This document shows, piece by piece, positions 23,459-30,160 of a stretch of DNA of 32,394 bases. Where the stretch lies: contig PLYT01000015.1 of the NCBI GenBank assembly GCA_003153475.1, positions 1 to 32,394 on the forward strand, written 5' to 3'. Each line of letters opens with the position of its first letter. Within the stretch, counting starts at the first letter, position 1. The notes under the pieces were generated by a model. It had not been told where the DNA came from. It did no database searches and was given only the letters and a program-made list of their open reading frames with translations. This stretch comes from Betaproteobacteria bacterium (GTDB taxonomy: Bacteria; Pseudomonadota; Gammaproteobacteria; Burkholderiales; Casimicrobiaceae). A program made the translations under genes and the position numbers.

Positions 23459-26404
23459 TTACATGATCTTCAGCGAGACCATCCACTCGGAGTCAGTCCG
23501 CCGGCCGCCTTGATATCCGAGCGCATAGCCGACCGACAAGGTCATGTCGTACCAGTGCAGGACGCTGACGTGAAGGTCGGCTTGCGCTCCCACAGTTTGG
23601 TAGTCCTTCCGCACCGCAGCGTGACCCGGGTCCGCCCATAGGCCTCCGACGAAGACGGCCGGGCGCAGCGAGTTGAGATAGAACCCCGGCGTACCCGCCG
23701 ATTCGAAGACGACCGGCGGCAGATTCCACTCCACCAATTCGCGCACGAAACTAAGAGCGCTGACTTGGTCGATGCCGAATCCCGGTAATGAATAGTACTC
23801 GCGATAGCGCTTCACGTTGCCGTCGTCGATGTAGTTATTCCCGAAACCGCCGAAGTAGAAATTCGAGACGGGGTTGTCGCGATCGCCGCTGGCGCCGCCT
23901 GCAGCGGTACGAAACCAGACGGACGAATGCGCCATGGGAAGAGGAAAGCCGACGTCCACGTTCCCGTACAGCTGCGGGATTACCTGCCCGGCGACCCCGT
24001 TGGTATCGAGCTCCAGCGCCGCGAGCACGCCCTTTTCATCATCTACAGCACCGAGCGAGCGGCGGACATCGACGTAGTGCAGCGCGAGTTTGCCGATTGC
24101 CAGCCGGCTGACCGTGGTCTGCACGTTCTGCGCGTTCGGCAGGGTGTCGAGCTTGCCGTAGTACTCCAGATCAGCGCTCAACGTCAGCTTGCGGGGCTCG
24201 TCGTTGACTACCTCCCAGTCGTGCCCGAATTTGGCCGCGTAGCCCCTGCGGCTGCGCTTGGTGGGGCCGAACAAGTCGTAGAAATCCGGTCTGTTCCATG
24301 ACAGTTCGCCGCGCCAGAATTGGTAGCGGCCGGTGATGTCCGCGTGGCCGCGCTCATCGGTGGGCAGTTTGGTTCCCGGCGTATAAGCGGCGGTGATGCC
24401 CACGTGGGCGAACTGAAGTGGATCATCAAAGTTGATGTGATATCCGATCGCGGCGGTGTTCTTGTAGCCCTGCACCACCGGATAGGCGTTCGCGAGCTCG
24501 AGGCTGCGCCAGGGCACATACGGACCTTTGGGGGTCACGAGCTTGGTGTCATCGACGGTGCTGGGGGACGCCACCTGCCACGTCTTGACCACCGGGTACT
24601 TTTCGGCGAGCTCGGCGCCGAGGAACTTGATCGCGCTCAAGTCCGTGGTCGGGCGAGGTTCGATGATCGCCGGCACAAAGCCGTCCCCGGTATAGGTCAA
24701 TACGACCAGGCGGCCGTCGGCAAGCGGCACCGGCCGGAAAAATCCGGTTTCCGCGTTCGAAACCGCTTCGACCGCGCCCGTCGCGACCTCGTAGCGGAAG
24801 ATGTTGGACACGCCGGTGTAATAGCTGCTTCCGTACAGATAACGCCCGTCCTTGGAGAAGGTGAAGCTTTCCGGCACCGACTGGCCGAAACGAAACTCGG
24901 ACACAGGTCTGAGGTCCCCGTTCAAGACCTTCTGAAGCTCCCACACGCGCAGGAACTGGTCGCCGTTGACTTCGGCCACCGAGCCGGAAAGCAGTCGCCC
25001 GTCGGGCGAAATATCGAGGTCGTAGGGAACGACGCCGTAGGGAAACGTGTGCACCGCGTACCAGGTGTCGTACGGCTGCGGAATGCGGACAAGCGTTGCC
25101 AGACCGTCGGCGTGGCGCACGCCGATCAGCGAATGGTCAACCGGGTTGACGACGATCTCGCCGACCCGCCCATTTTCGATCAGCATCCGTTCGACGCCGG
25201 ACCGCACATCGACCGCCATCAGGTCGCGAAACGAAAGGAAACCCTGGTTGTCGTTGGTATAAAACGCGGTCCCGGTGCCTGGGTCATAGGCAAACGACGT
25301 GACTCGGTAGAGCATCGCCCGCTTGATGTCGGCGAGTCGTCGGACGCTGCCGTCGCGGGTGTTCAGGGCGCCGACGTACTCGACCGTGCCCGGGTAACGG
25401 AAGCCGCCGTATAGCGTGCCCGTCGCCTCGTCGTAATAGGTGCGCGAAACCGACCCGACCGGGCTCCCCGAGAGATTGCGCTGCGGCGTGATCGGGAACT
25501 TGCGAACCTCGGCGAGATTCGCGTGCTGGAACTCGCGTTCGAAAGCGATCCAGTCCTGCCATGCCTGCTCGATCGGAATGCCGAACACCTGCTGGAAGCG
25601 GTCCGCCCAGTAGCGTTCGCTGCCTTCGTCCCGCCGATACCAGGCGACGACCTTTTCCGGTGAGTAGGTGTATGCGAGATAGGTAAAGAAGCGCGTGCCG
25701 TACAGATAGGCATTCGCTCCGATTTGAAAGTCGACCTGCACACCGCGCGAAGCGAGCCCCAACGGATCGTAGAAATGTGAGTCATCCCGCACCATCGAAC
25801 GGAATACCATTTCGTCGTAGCCGCCCTGCGCGCGGCCCAGCCCGCCACTCATCCAGGTCTCCATGAACACGGCACCACCTTCCAGGTACCAGCGAGGTGC
25901 CGTGAAGCGCGGGAGCGTCAGGAAGCTGTAAACCAGCGATTCGGGGTTCTGCCCCTGGGCCGCGACTTTGCCGAGGAAGAATCGCCGCCATCGGCGATCC
26001 TCCTCGGATGAAATATCGTTCGATGCGACGTGAACCAGCTCGTGGTTCATCATCATGTACATGCGCTCGCTTGCCGGGAACGTTTCGAACGCCTGCGACA
26101 GCGGCTCAACCTCGAGCAGGAGCAGGCTGTGCGGCGCGGCATACGCGCCGCCGCTGCCGTAGTCCGCCAGATCCCGGAGCTGCACGATGACGGGTTCGTA
26201 CGGCACCCAGCCGAACGTTCGCCGTTGCCACGCGAGCGAGTTGGTGAACGTGCGCACCGCGTGCGGAACGAGATAGCTTAGAGAATCGGGGTAAAAGAGC
26301 CTGAGATCCGGCGTGTCGACTTCCGATATACCGACAGGACTCTCGTCGGCAATGGCCGCAACCGGCAGCAACGCCAGCAGCAGGCACAAGATGCGATCGC
26401 GCAC
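23459..26404 (-). CDS. Secreted HExxH peptidase / beta-propeller / outer-membrane barrel protein
   Basis: A 981-residue exported protein with a signal peptide (MRDRILCLLLALLPVAAIA). Residues ~30-290 look like a gluzincin-type peptidase MA domain: the zinc motif HELVH (121-125) and, 50 residues on, PRWYLEGGAVFMETW, whose E175 would be the third ligand. Residues ~300-610 contain repeated strand blocks typical of WD40/TolB-like propellers (for example VPYDLDISPDGRLLSGS, FTFSKDGRYLYGSSYY). Residues ~650-981 consist of alternating amphipathic, aromatic-rich strands ending EWMVSLKIM, as in an outer-membrane beta-barrel. A strong GGGAGG Shine-Dalgarno precedes the GTG start at 26404. It is followed by PrsW and separated from the anti-sigma gene by a terminator. 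Confidence 0.85.
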   Translation of the reverse strand: MRDRILCLLLALLPVAAIADESPVGISEVDTPDLRLFYPDSLSYLVPHAVRTFTNSLAWQRRTFGWVPYEPVIVQLRDLADYGSGGAYAAPHSLLLLEVEPLSQAFETFPASERMYMMMNHELVHVASNDISSEEDRRWRRFFLGKVAAQGQNPESLVYSFLTLPRFTAPRWYLEGGAVFMETWMSGGLGRAQGGYDEMVFRSMVRDDSHFYDPLGLASRGVQVDFQIGANAYLYGTRFFTYLAYTYSPEKVVAWYRRDEGSERYWADRFQQVFGIPIEQAWQDWIAFEREFQHANLAEVRKFPITPQRNLSGSPVGSVSRTYYDEATGTLYGGFRYPGTVEYVGALNTRDGSVRRLADIKRAMLYRVTSFAYDPGTGTAFYTNDNQGFLSFRDLMAVDVRSGVERMLIENGRVGEIVVNPVDHSLIGVRHADGLATLVRIPQPYDTWYAVHTFPYGVVPYDLDISPDGRLLSGSVAEVNGDQFLRVWELQKVLNGDLRPVSEFRFGQSVPESFTFSKDGRYLYGSSYYTGVSNIFRYEVATGAVEAVSNAETGFFRPVPLADGRLVVLTYTGDGFVPAIIEPRPTTDLSAIKFLGAELAEKYPVVKTWQVASPSTVDDTKLVTPKGPYVPWRSLELANAYPVVQGYKNTAAIGYHINFDDPLQFAHVGITAAYTPGTKLPTDERGHADITGRYQFWRGELSWNRPDFYDLFGPTKRSRRGYAAKFGHDWEVVNDEPRKLTLSADLEYYGKLDTLPNAQNVQTTVSRLAIGKLALHYVDVRRSLGAVDDEKGVLAALELDTNGVAGQVIPQLYGNVDVGFPLPMAHSSVWFRTAAGGASGDRDNPVSNFYFGGFGNNYIDDGNVKRYREYYSLPGFGIDQVSALSFVRELVEWNLPPVVFESAGTPGFYLNSLRPAVFVGGLWADPGHAAVRKDYQTVGAQADLHVSVLHWYDMTLSVGYALGYQGGRRTDSEWMVSLKIM

Positions 26405-26458
26405 GTGATCCTCCCGAAATCAAGCCGCAGCGACTGGCGAGCATACGGGGTCGCCGGC

Positions 26459-26492
26459 AAAAAGAAAACCGCCGGCACTTGGCCGGCGGTTT
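26459..26492 (-). terminator. Rho-independent terminator after the anti-sigma gene
   Basis: On the minus strand a GC-rich stem (ACCGCCGGC at 26468-26476 pairing with GCCGGCGGT at 26482-26490, extended by A-T pairs, 5-base loop) is followed by a T-rich tract opposite 26459-26467. It lies 20 bases beyond the anti-sigma stop codon, so the sigma/anti-sigma transcript should end here. The metalloprotease/PrsW pair therefore needs its own promoter in 26405-26460. Confidence 0.9.
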
Positions 26493-26512
26493 CATGGTTT
26501 GACTGCGCGCTG

Positions 26513-27493
26513 TTAGTTGCTGTTGGTCGATTGTCCGGTCGATTGGCCCGTTGACTGCCCGGTCGACTGACCCGTGGATTGGCCCGTCGATTGCCCGGTT
26601 GATTGACCCGTCGATTGTCCGGTCGATTGACCCGTCGATTGTCCGGTCGATTGCCCGGTTGATTGACCCGTCGATTGTCCAGTCGATTGGCCCGTGGATT
26701 GACCCGTCGATTGTCCGGTCGATTGACCCGTCGATTGACCCGTTGACTGCCCGGTCGACTGACCCGTGGATTGGCCAGTGGATTGCCCGGTCGATTGGCC
26801 AGTGGATTGACCCGTCGCTTGGCCGGTCGATTGGCCAGTGGATTGACCCGTCGCTTGGCCGGTCGATTGACCCGTCGCCTGGCCAATCCCGTCTCCCGCC
26901 GAATTCACCGACGTTGTTTGCGTTCCGCCCTGAGTCCCGAGCTTGACATCGTCAGCGTTGATCTGCGTTGCGCGGTACCGCTGCGCCGGAACGATCGTGC
27001 CGCTTACGTCCTTGCCGCCCGGCGGGAAGTCCACATACTGCAGGACGAGAACAACGGCCACGGCGGTGATGCCGGCGCCGATCCATACCGTACGTTTGCC
27101 GATAAAGCCGCTCTTTTGCTCGTTCATCTGCTCACCCCTTAGTTGTGGCCCCAGTTGGGATACCTGATGGACCCTTGCCGAACGCCCCAGGCTCGTGCCC
27201 CGGGATCCCATCGAAACTTGGCTAATTACACGCGACCGCGACAAAAGTTGGCGCAACCGCTGCCGACCGACCGGGCGGTGTGGCATTGAAGCCATGACCG
27301 CGGCCACCAGTCCTTCGGGCGGAAATGCCTTTGGCACGCGGCGAAATCCTTCGAACAGCCATTTAAGGTCGTCGAATCGCTCGCGGGCCGCGGGGTCGGC
27401 CGCCAGTTGGCGGTCGAGCTCGCGTGCCTCGGCCGGCATCGCTTCACCGTCGAGCACCGCATGCATCAGTCGGTCGAGCTCGGGAATATTCAT
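26513..27493 (-). CDS. Putative membrane anti-sigma factor with a (Gly-Gln-Ser/Ala-Thr)30 repeat domain
   Basis: A 326-residue protein. Residues 1-70 (ELDRLMHAVLDGEAMPAEAR followed by QLAADPAARERFDDL) resemble the cytosolic N-terminus of anti-sigma factors, but without a zinc-binding HxxxCxxC motif. A poorly conserved Arg/Ser-rich linker (71-122) precedes a short segment, a membrane helix at about 136-153, the proximal periplasmic region (SGTIVPAQRYRATQINADDV), and exactly 30 tandem GQST/GQAT units, ending NSN. The gene starts 5 bases after the sigma stop codon, so the two are coupled. A Shine-Dalgarno (AAGGGG) and ATG at 27127, downstream of an internal promoter-like element, could give a shorter product lacking the sigma-binding domain. 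Confidence 0.82.
   Translation of the reverse strand: MNIPELDRLMHAVLDGEAMPAEARELDRQLAADPAARERFDDLKWLFEGFRRVPKAFPPEGLVAAVMASMPHRPVGRQRLRQLLSRSRVISQVSMGSRGTSLGRSARVHQVSQLGPQLRGEQMNEQKSGFIGKRTVWIGAGITAVAVVLVLQYVDFPPGGKDVSGTIVPAQRYRATQINADDVKLGTQGGTQTTSVNSAGDGIGQATGQSTGQATGQSTGQSTGQATGQSTGQSTGQSTGQSTGQSTGQSTGQSTGQSTGQSTGQSTGQSTGQSTGQSTGQSTGQSTGQSTGQSTGQSTGQSTGQSTGQSTGQSTGQSTGQSTNSN
26525..26884 (-). repeat. 12-bp tandem repeat, 30 units, encoding GQ(S/A)T
   Basis: An uninterrupted array of 30 twelve-base units (360 bp) in the 3' end of the anti-sigma gene. Units differ mainly at third codon positions; the first, third and sixth encode Ala instead of Ser. Because the unit is a multiple of three and contains no stop in several frames, changes in copy number would alter protein length without frameshift, and long artefactual open frames appear on the opposite strand. 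The array is a likely source of length variation between strains and of assembly errors. Confidence 0.97.
27127..27251 (-). promoter_or_regulatory. Internal ECF-type promoter-like element and candidate internal start
   Basis: On the minus strand CCAACTTTT (27243-27251), a 7-base spacer and TCGCGTGTAATT (27224-27235) repeat, base for base outside the spacer, the element before the sigma gene. The AACTTTT / CGTGTAAT spacing suits an ECF sigma promoter. It lies inside the anti-sigma reading frame, about 97 bases before an ATG at 27127 that has its own AAGGGG Shine-Dalgarno with good spacing. It could drive a shorter membrane protein consisting of the helix and repeat domain. Confidence 0.6.
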
Positions 27494-27498
27494 ATCGA

Positions 27499-28041
27499 TT
27501 ATCGCAGGTCTTTCAGCAATTCGCGGAGGCGGTGCCTGGCTTCGAACAGTCGGGATTTCACCGTCTTTTCGTCAAGGCCGAGGATCTCCCCGATCTCCTG
27601 GTAGCTGCATTCCGAAAAGTGCCGCAAGCTCAGCACCATCCGGTCGTTGGTCGGCATGCTCATCAACGCGCTCTGGATTCGTCGCGAAACCTGCGCTTCG
27701 CTGAGAATCCATTCCGGGCTTGCAGTGTCCAGGCCCGGCAGGTCGATCTCGTCACCGAGTTCGTCCTCCCGCCCATTTCGGCGAAGCAGATTGAGCGACT
27801 CGTTGACCGCAATCCGATAGATCCAGCTGAAGAACTTGAACCGAGGATCATATTCGTCCAGCCGCTCCGCAACCTTGAGGAACACGACCTGCGTGATGTC
27901 GTTGGCGTCCTCGGCCTTGCGCAGGATCCAGAACGCCGCGTTGTAGATGGGCCGCTGATACCGGATCACCAACTCGGTGAATGCCGCCCGATCGCCTTTT
28001 CGGCAGCGCTCGACCAACGCCAAGTCTGGGTCGTTGTCCAC
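27499..28041 (-). CDS. ECF-family RNA polymerase sigma factor (RpoE-like)
   Basis: A 180-residue group 4 sigma factor. Region 2 is visible in ELVIRYQRPIYNAAFWILRK, DANDITQVVFLKVAERLDEY and FFSWIYRIAVNESLNLLRR; region 4, the -35-binding helix-turn-helix, in RMVLSLRHFSECSYQEIGEI and LDEKTVKSRLFEARHRL. The start is a GTG at 28041 that lacks a Shine-Dalgarno and directly abuts a promoter-like element, so a leaderless transcript is possible. It is co-directional with the upstream STAS gene (34-base gap) and coupled to its anti-sigma factor. The regulon is unknown; the duplicated element suggests autoregulation. Confidence 0.94.
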   Translation of the reverse strand: MDNDPDLALVERCRKGDRAAFTELVIRYQRPIYNAAFWILRKAEDANDITQVVFLKVAERLDEYDPRFKFFSWIYRIAVNESLNLLRRNGREDELGDEIDLPGLDTASPEWILSEAQVSRRIQSALMSMPTNDRMVLSLRHFSECSYQEIGEILGLDEKTVKSRLFEARHRLRELLKDLR

Positions 28042-28069
28042 AATTACACGCGAAGGCCGGAAAAGTTGG
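28042..28069 (-). promoter_or_regulatory. Putative autoregulatory ECF promoter of the sigma gene
   Basis: Minus-strand CCAACTTTT (28061-28069), a 7-base spacer, then TCGCGTGTAATT (28042-28053), ending exactly where the GTG start codon begins. The AAC-type -35 and CGTGTAAT-type -10 have the spacing usual for ECF sigma promoters. With that spacing, transcription would begin at or within a base or two of the start codon, implying leaderless translation. The same 21 fixed bases recur at 27224-27251. Confidence 0.65.
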
Positions 28070-28075
28070 GACCGA

Positions 28076-28369
28076 TCAGGGGGCGGGTTCGATTTCGAAG
28101 ATCTGATCGAAGCCCGAGTACTCGAATATGTCCCGCAGGTGCCGGTTGACGCCGGACAGCCGGAGCTTGCCGTCTGATGCCAGCAGGCGTTTCTGGGTTT
28201 TCAACAGGACCCCGAGGCCGGCACTGGAGATGTACTCCAGTCCGGTGCAGTCCAACGTCACTTTGCCCTGGACCTGGTCCAGAAAAGCCTGCGCGGCCGC
28301 AGACTGGGCGGCATCCAGCCGCCCAGCAATGACGACAACGTCATTCGGGCCGAAATCAATCGCGAGCAT
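28076..28369 (-). CDS. STAS-domain anti-anti-sigma factor (SpoIIAA/RsbV-like)
   Basis: A 97-residue cytosolic protein that is a single STAS domain. The segment VTLDCTGLEYISSAGLGVLL contains the expected phospho-acceptor region; Ser49 aligns with the regulatory serine of SpoIIAA, although the usual D-S-S-G is replaced by S-S-A-G. Proteins of this type bind a HATPase-domain kinase/anti-sigma when unphosphorylated. A GGGG-type ribosome-binding site precedes the ATG at 28369. The start lies inside the last codons of the upstream phosphatase/kinase gene, indicating that the two act together. Confidence 0.93.
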   Translation of the reverse strand: MLAIDFGPNDVVVIAGRLDAAQSAAAQAFLDQVQGKVTLDCTGLEYISSAGLGVLLKTQKRLLASDGKLRLSGVNRHLRDIFEYSGFDQIFEIEPAP

Positions 28370-30092
28370 GCGTATCCCCTGTGTTCGCCGCTCCCCCGGG
28401 GGCAGGCCGCCCGGCCCGGGTCTTGCGGAACTTGGTCCGGCTCTGCCGTGACTCCGTTGAATACTCGTATTCGATGCAATCCACCAGCCGCCGGATGAGA
28501 TGCAACCCCAGGCCTCCGGGCTTGCGCTGCTCGATCGGCAGCTCGATGTCTGCGTCAGGCGCCTGCGTGACGTCGAATGGTTCTACATCATAATCGGTCA
28601 GCGTCACTTCCACGCCGCCATCGACCTTCGCCAGATCGATGCGCACCGCCGCACGGCTCATGGTGCTGTATTTGACCATGTTCGTGAACAACTCTTCTAC
28701 TGCCAGATCGACGACAGGCAAGAGCTCCGGGTCGATCGCCTCGCGAACGAACACTTCCGAGGTGAATGCAAAGATGTTTTCGATCGAGTCGAAACTGCGC
28801 TCGAACGACCGGTGGACGGCGCTCGCCGCCGCCGCGCGCTTGACCAGCACGACCGTTATGTCGTCATCCTGGGGTGCGCCGTCGGCGAATGCCCCAACTT
28901 CGTGCAGCAGGACCGCCGAAAGCTCGGCCATCGACTTGCCATGGTGCGACCGCACGATCTGTTCGACCCGCGACTCCCCGAACTGCTCGCCGCCGGCGTC
29001 GCGGTACTCGTAGATGCCATCCGAGAGCAGCAGCAGGATATCGCCCGGCTGCATGGCCAGTGTCACTACCGGTCGAAGCGTCGACAGGTGCATCGCGCCC
29101 AGCGGGAAGCTGGTCGGTTTGTACCGCACGCACGCGCCGAGCGCCGCCTGGAAATGAAGAATCGGCCCCTGCCCTCCGCTGTGAAAGCGCATCGTATGCG
29201 TGCCGGCATCCAGAATCCCCACAAAGGCCGTGATAAAGCGGTCGCTGGCGAGCGTGTCGGCCAGCTGATTGTTGACCTCCCTGAATGCGGTCTCGAGATC
29301 GGAGCCCAGGCGGAACGCCATGCGCAGCATCGCCTGCATCTGCGTCACCGAAAGCGCCGGGGCGATGCCATGCCCGGTGGCATCGCCCAGCACCGCCAGC
29401 AAGCCCTGGTCGAGCAGCGCCAGGTCGAAAGTGTCCCCCCCGGTGAGCTCGGCCGGCTTGAACGTGCCGTAAACATCATAGCCGGGCAGCGTGGGCATGC
29501 TGGAGGGCAAGGTGCTCATCTGGACGACGCGCGCCATCTCCAGTTCCTGGCGCATTTTCTCGCCTTCGATGACGGCCTCGGTCATGCGCACGCGCTGCAG
29601 GGCGACCGCGCACTGGGCCGCCAGCGCGGTGGCGAGCGCTTCGTCGTGTCCGTCGAAAACGCCGCCGCCGGCCTTGTTCAATACCTGCATGACGCCCACC
29701 AGGATGTCCTTGTGATCCACCAGCGGCAACGTGAGCATGCAGCGCGTCCGATAACCGGAACTCTTGTCGACGCCCGGGTCGAACCGCGAGTCGGCATAAC
29801 AGTCGGGAACGTTGATGATCTGACGGCTTCGGGCGCAGGCGCCTACCAGGCCGGCCCCTGCCGGCACGCGGACGGGGCGGATGCCGGTGGCGACTTCCAG
29901 AACCAGTTCGTCGGCTGCGGGGTCATACAACCAGACCGAGCCGCGGTCGGCATTGAGCACCTGCTTGGCGGCGCTGACGACCTCGGCCAGCATGGTCATC
30001 AGGTCGAACGGGGCAGCCAGAGCGCTGGTGACGCCGAGTATCGTCTCGAGATCGCGCGCCGAATGACGGCGCTGTGGGGGCCGCGCGCTCAT
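28356..30092 (-). CDS. GAF - PP2C (SpoIIE) phosphatase - HATPase (anti-sigma kinase) regulator
   Basis: A 578-residue cytosolic signalling protein with three domains: GAF (about residues 15-175; SVWLYDPAADELVLEVATGI ... GVMQVLNKAGG), a SpoIIE-type PP2C phosphatase (about 200-410) with metal-ligand motifs GGDTFD, LGDATGHGIAP and QDDDITVVLV, and a C-terminal HATPase of the RsbW class (about 425-560; AVEELFTNMVKYS as N-box, GGLGLHLIRRLVD as G-box). One polypeptide thus holds both the phosphatase and kinase activities expected to act on the adjacent STAS protein. The ATG at 30092 is chosen by domain start; upstream in-frame sequence belongs to the preceding gene region. The ligand of the GAF domain is unknown. 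Confidence 0.94.
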   Translation of the reverse strand: MSARPPQRRHSARDLETILGVTSALAAPFDLMTMLAEVVSAAKQVLNADRGSVWLYDPAADELVLEVATGIRPVRVPAGAGLVGACARSRQIINVPDCYADSRFDPGVDKSSGYRTRCMLTLPLVDHKDILVGVMQVLNKAGGGVFDGHDEALATALAAQCAVALQRVRMTEAVIEGEKMRQELEMARVVQMSTLPSSMPTLPGYDVYGTFKPAELTGGDTFDLALLDQGLLAVLGDATGHGIAPALSVTQMQAMLRMAFRLGSDLETAFREVNNQLADTLASDRFITAFVGILDAGTHTMRFHSGGQGPILHFQAALGACVRYKPTSFPLGAMHLSTLRPVVTLAMQPGDILLLLSDGIYEYRDAGGEQFGESRVEQIVRSHHGKSMAELSAVLLHEVGAFADGAPQDDDITVVLVKRAAAASAVHRSFERSFDSIENIFAFTSEVFVREAIDPELLPVVDLAVEELFTNMVKYSTMSRAAVRIDLAKVDGGVEVTLTDYDVEPFDVTQAPDADIELPIEQRKPGGLGLHLIRRLVDCIEYEYSTESRQSRTKFRKTRAGRPAPGGAANTGDTHARD

Positions 30093-30160
30093 GGCGACAG
30101 AATGTAACAGAGCGGGACCTATCCTGCCGCCAGAAACCGGCAAGCTAGCGCCGGGCGTTC

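Noticed and set aside
26525-26884. Possible CRISPR array from regular repeats
   Set aside because: Units are contiguous 12-mers with no spacers and are in frame within a protein gene.
26551-26946. Plus-strand open frame with repeats such as DPSIVRSID
   Set aside because: It is produced by the 12-bp coding repeat read on the opposite strand, since the unit has no stop codon in several frames. It has no ribosome-binding site, and the minus-strand frame has anti-sigma features and sigma-gene context.
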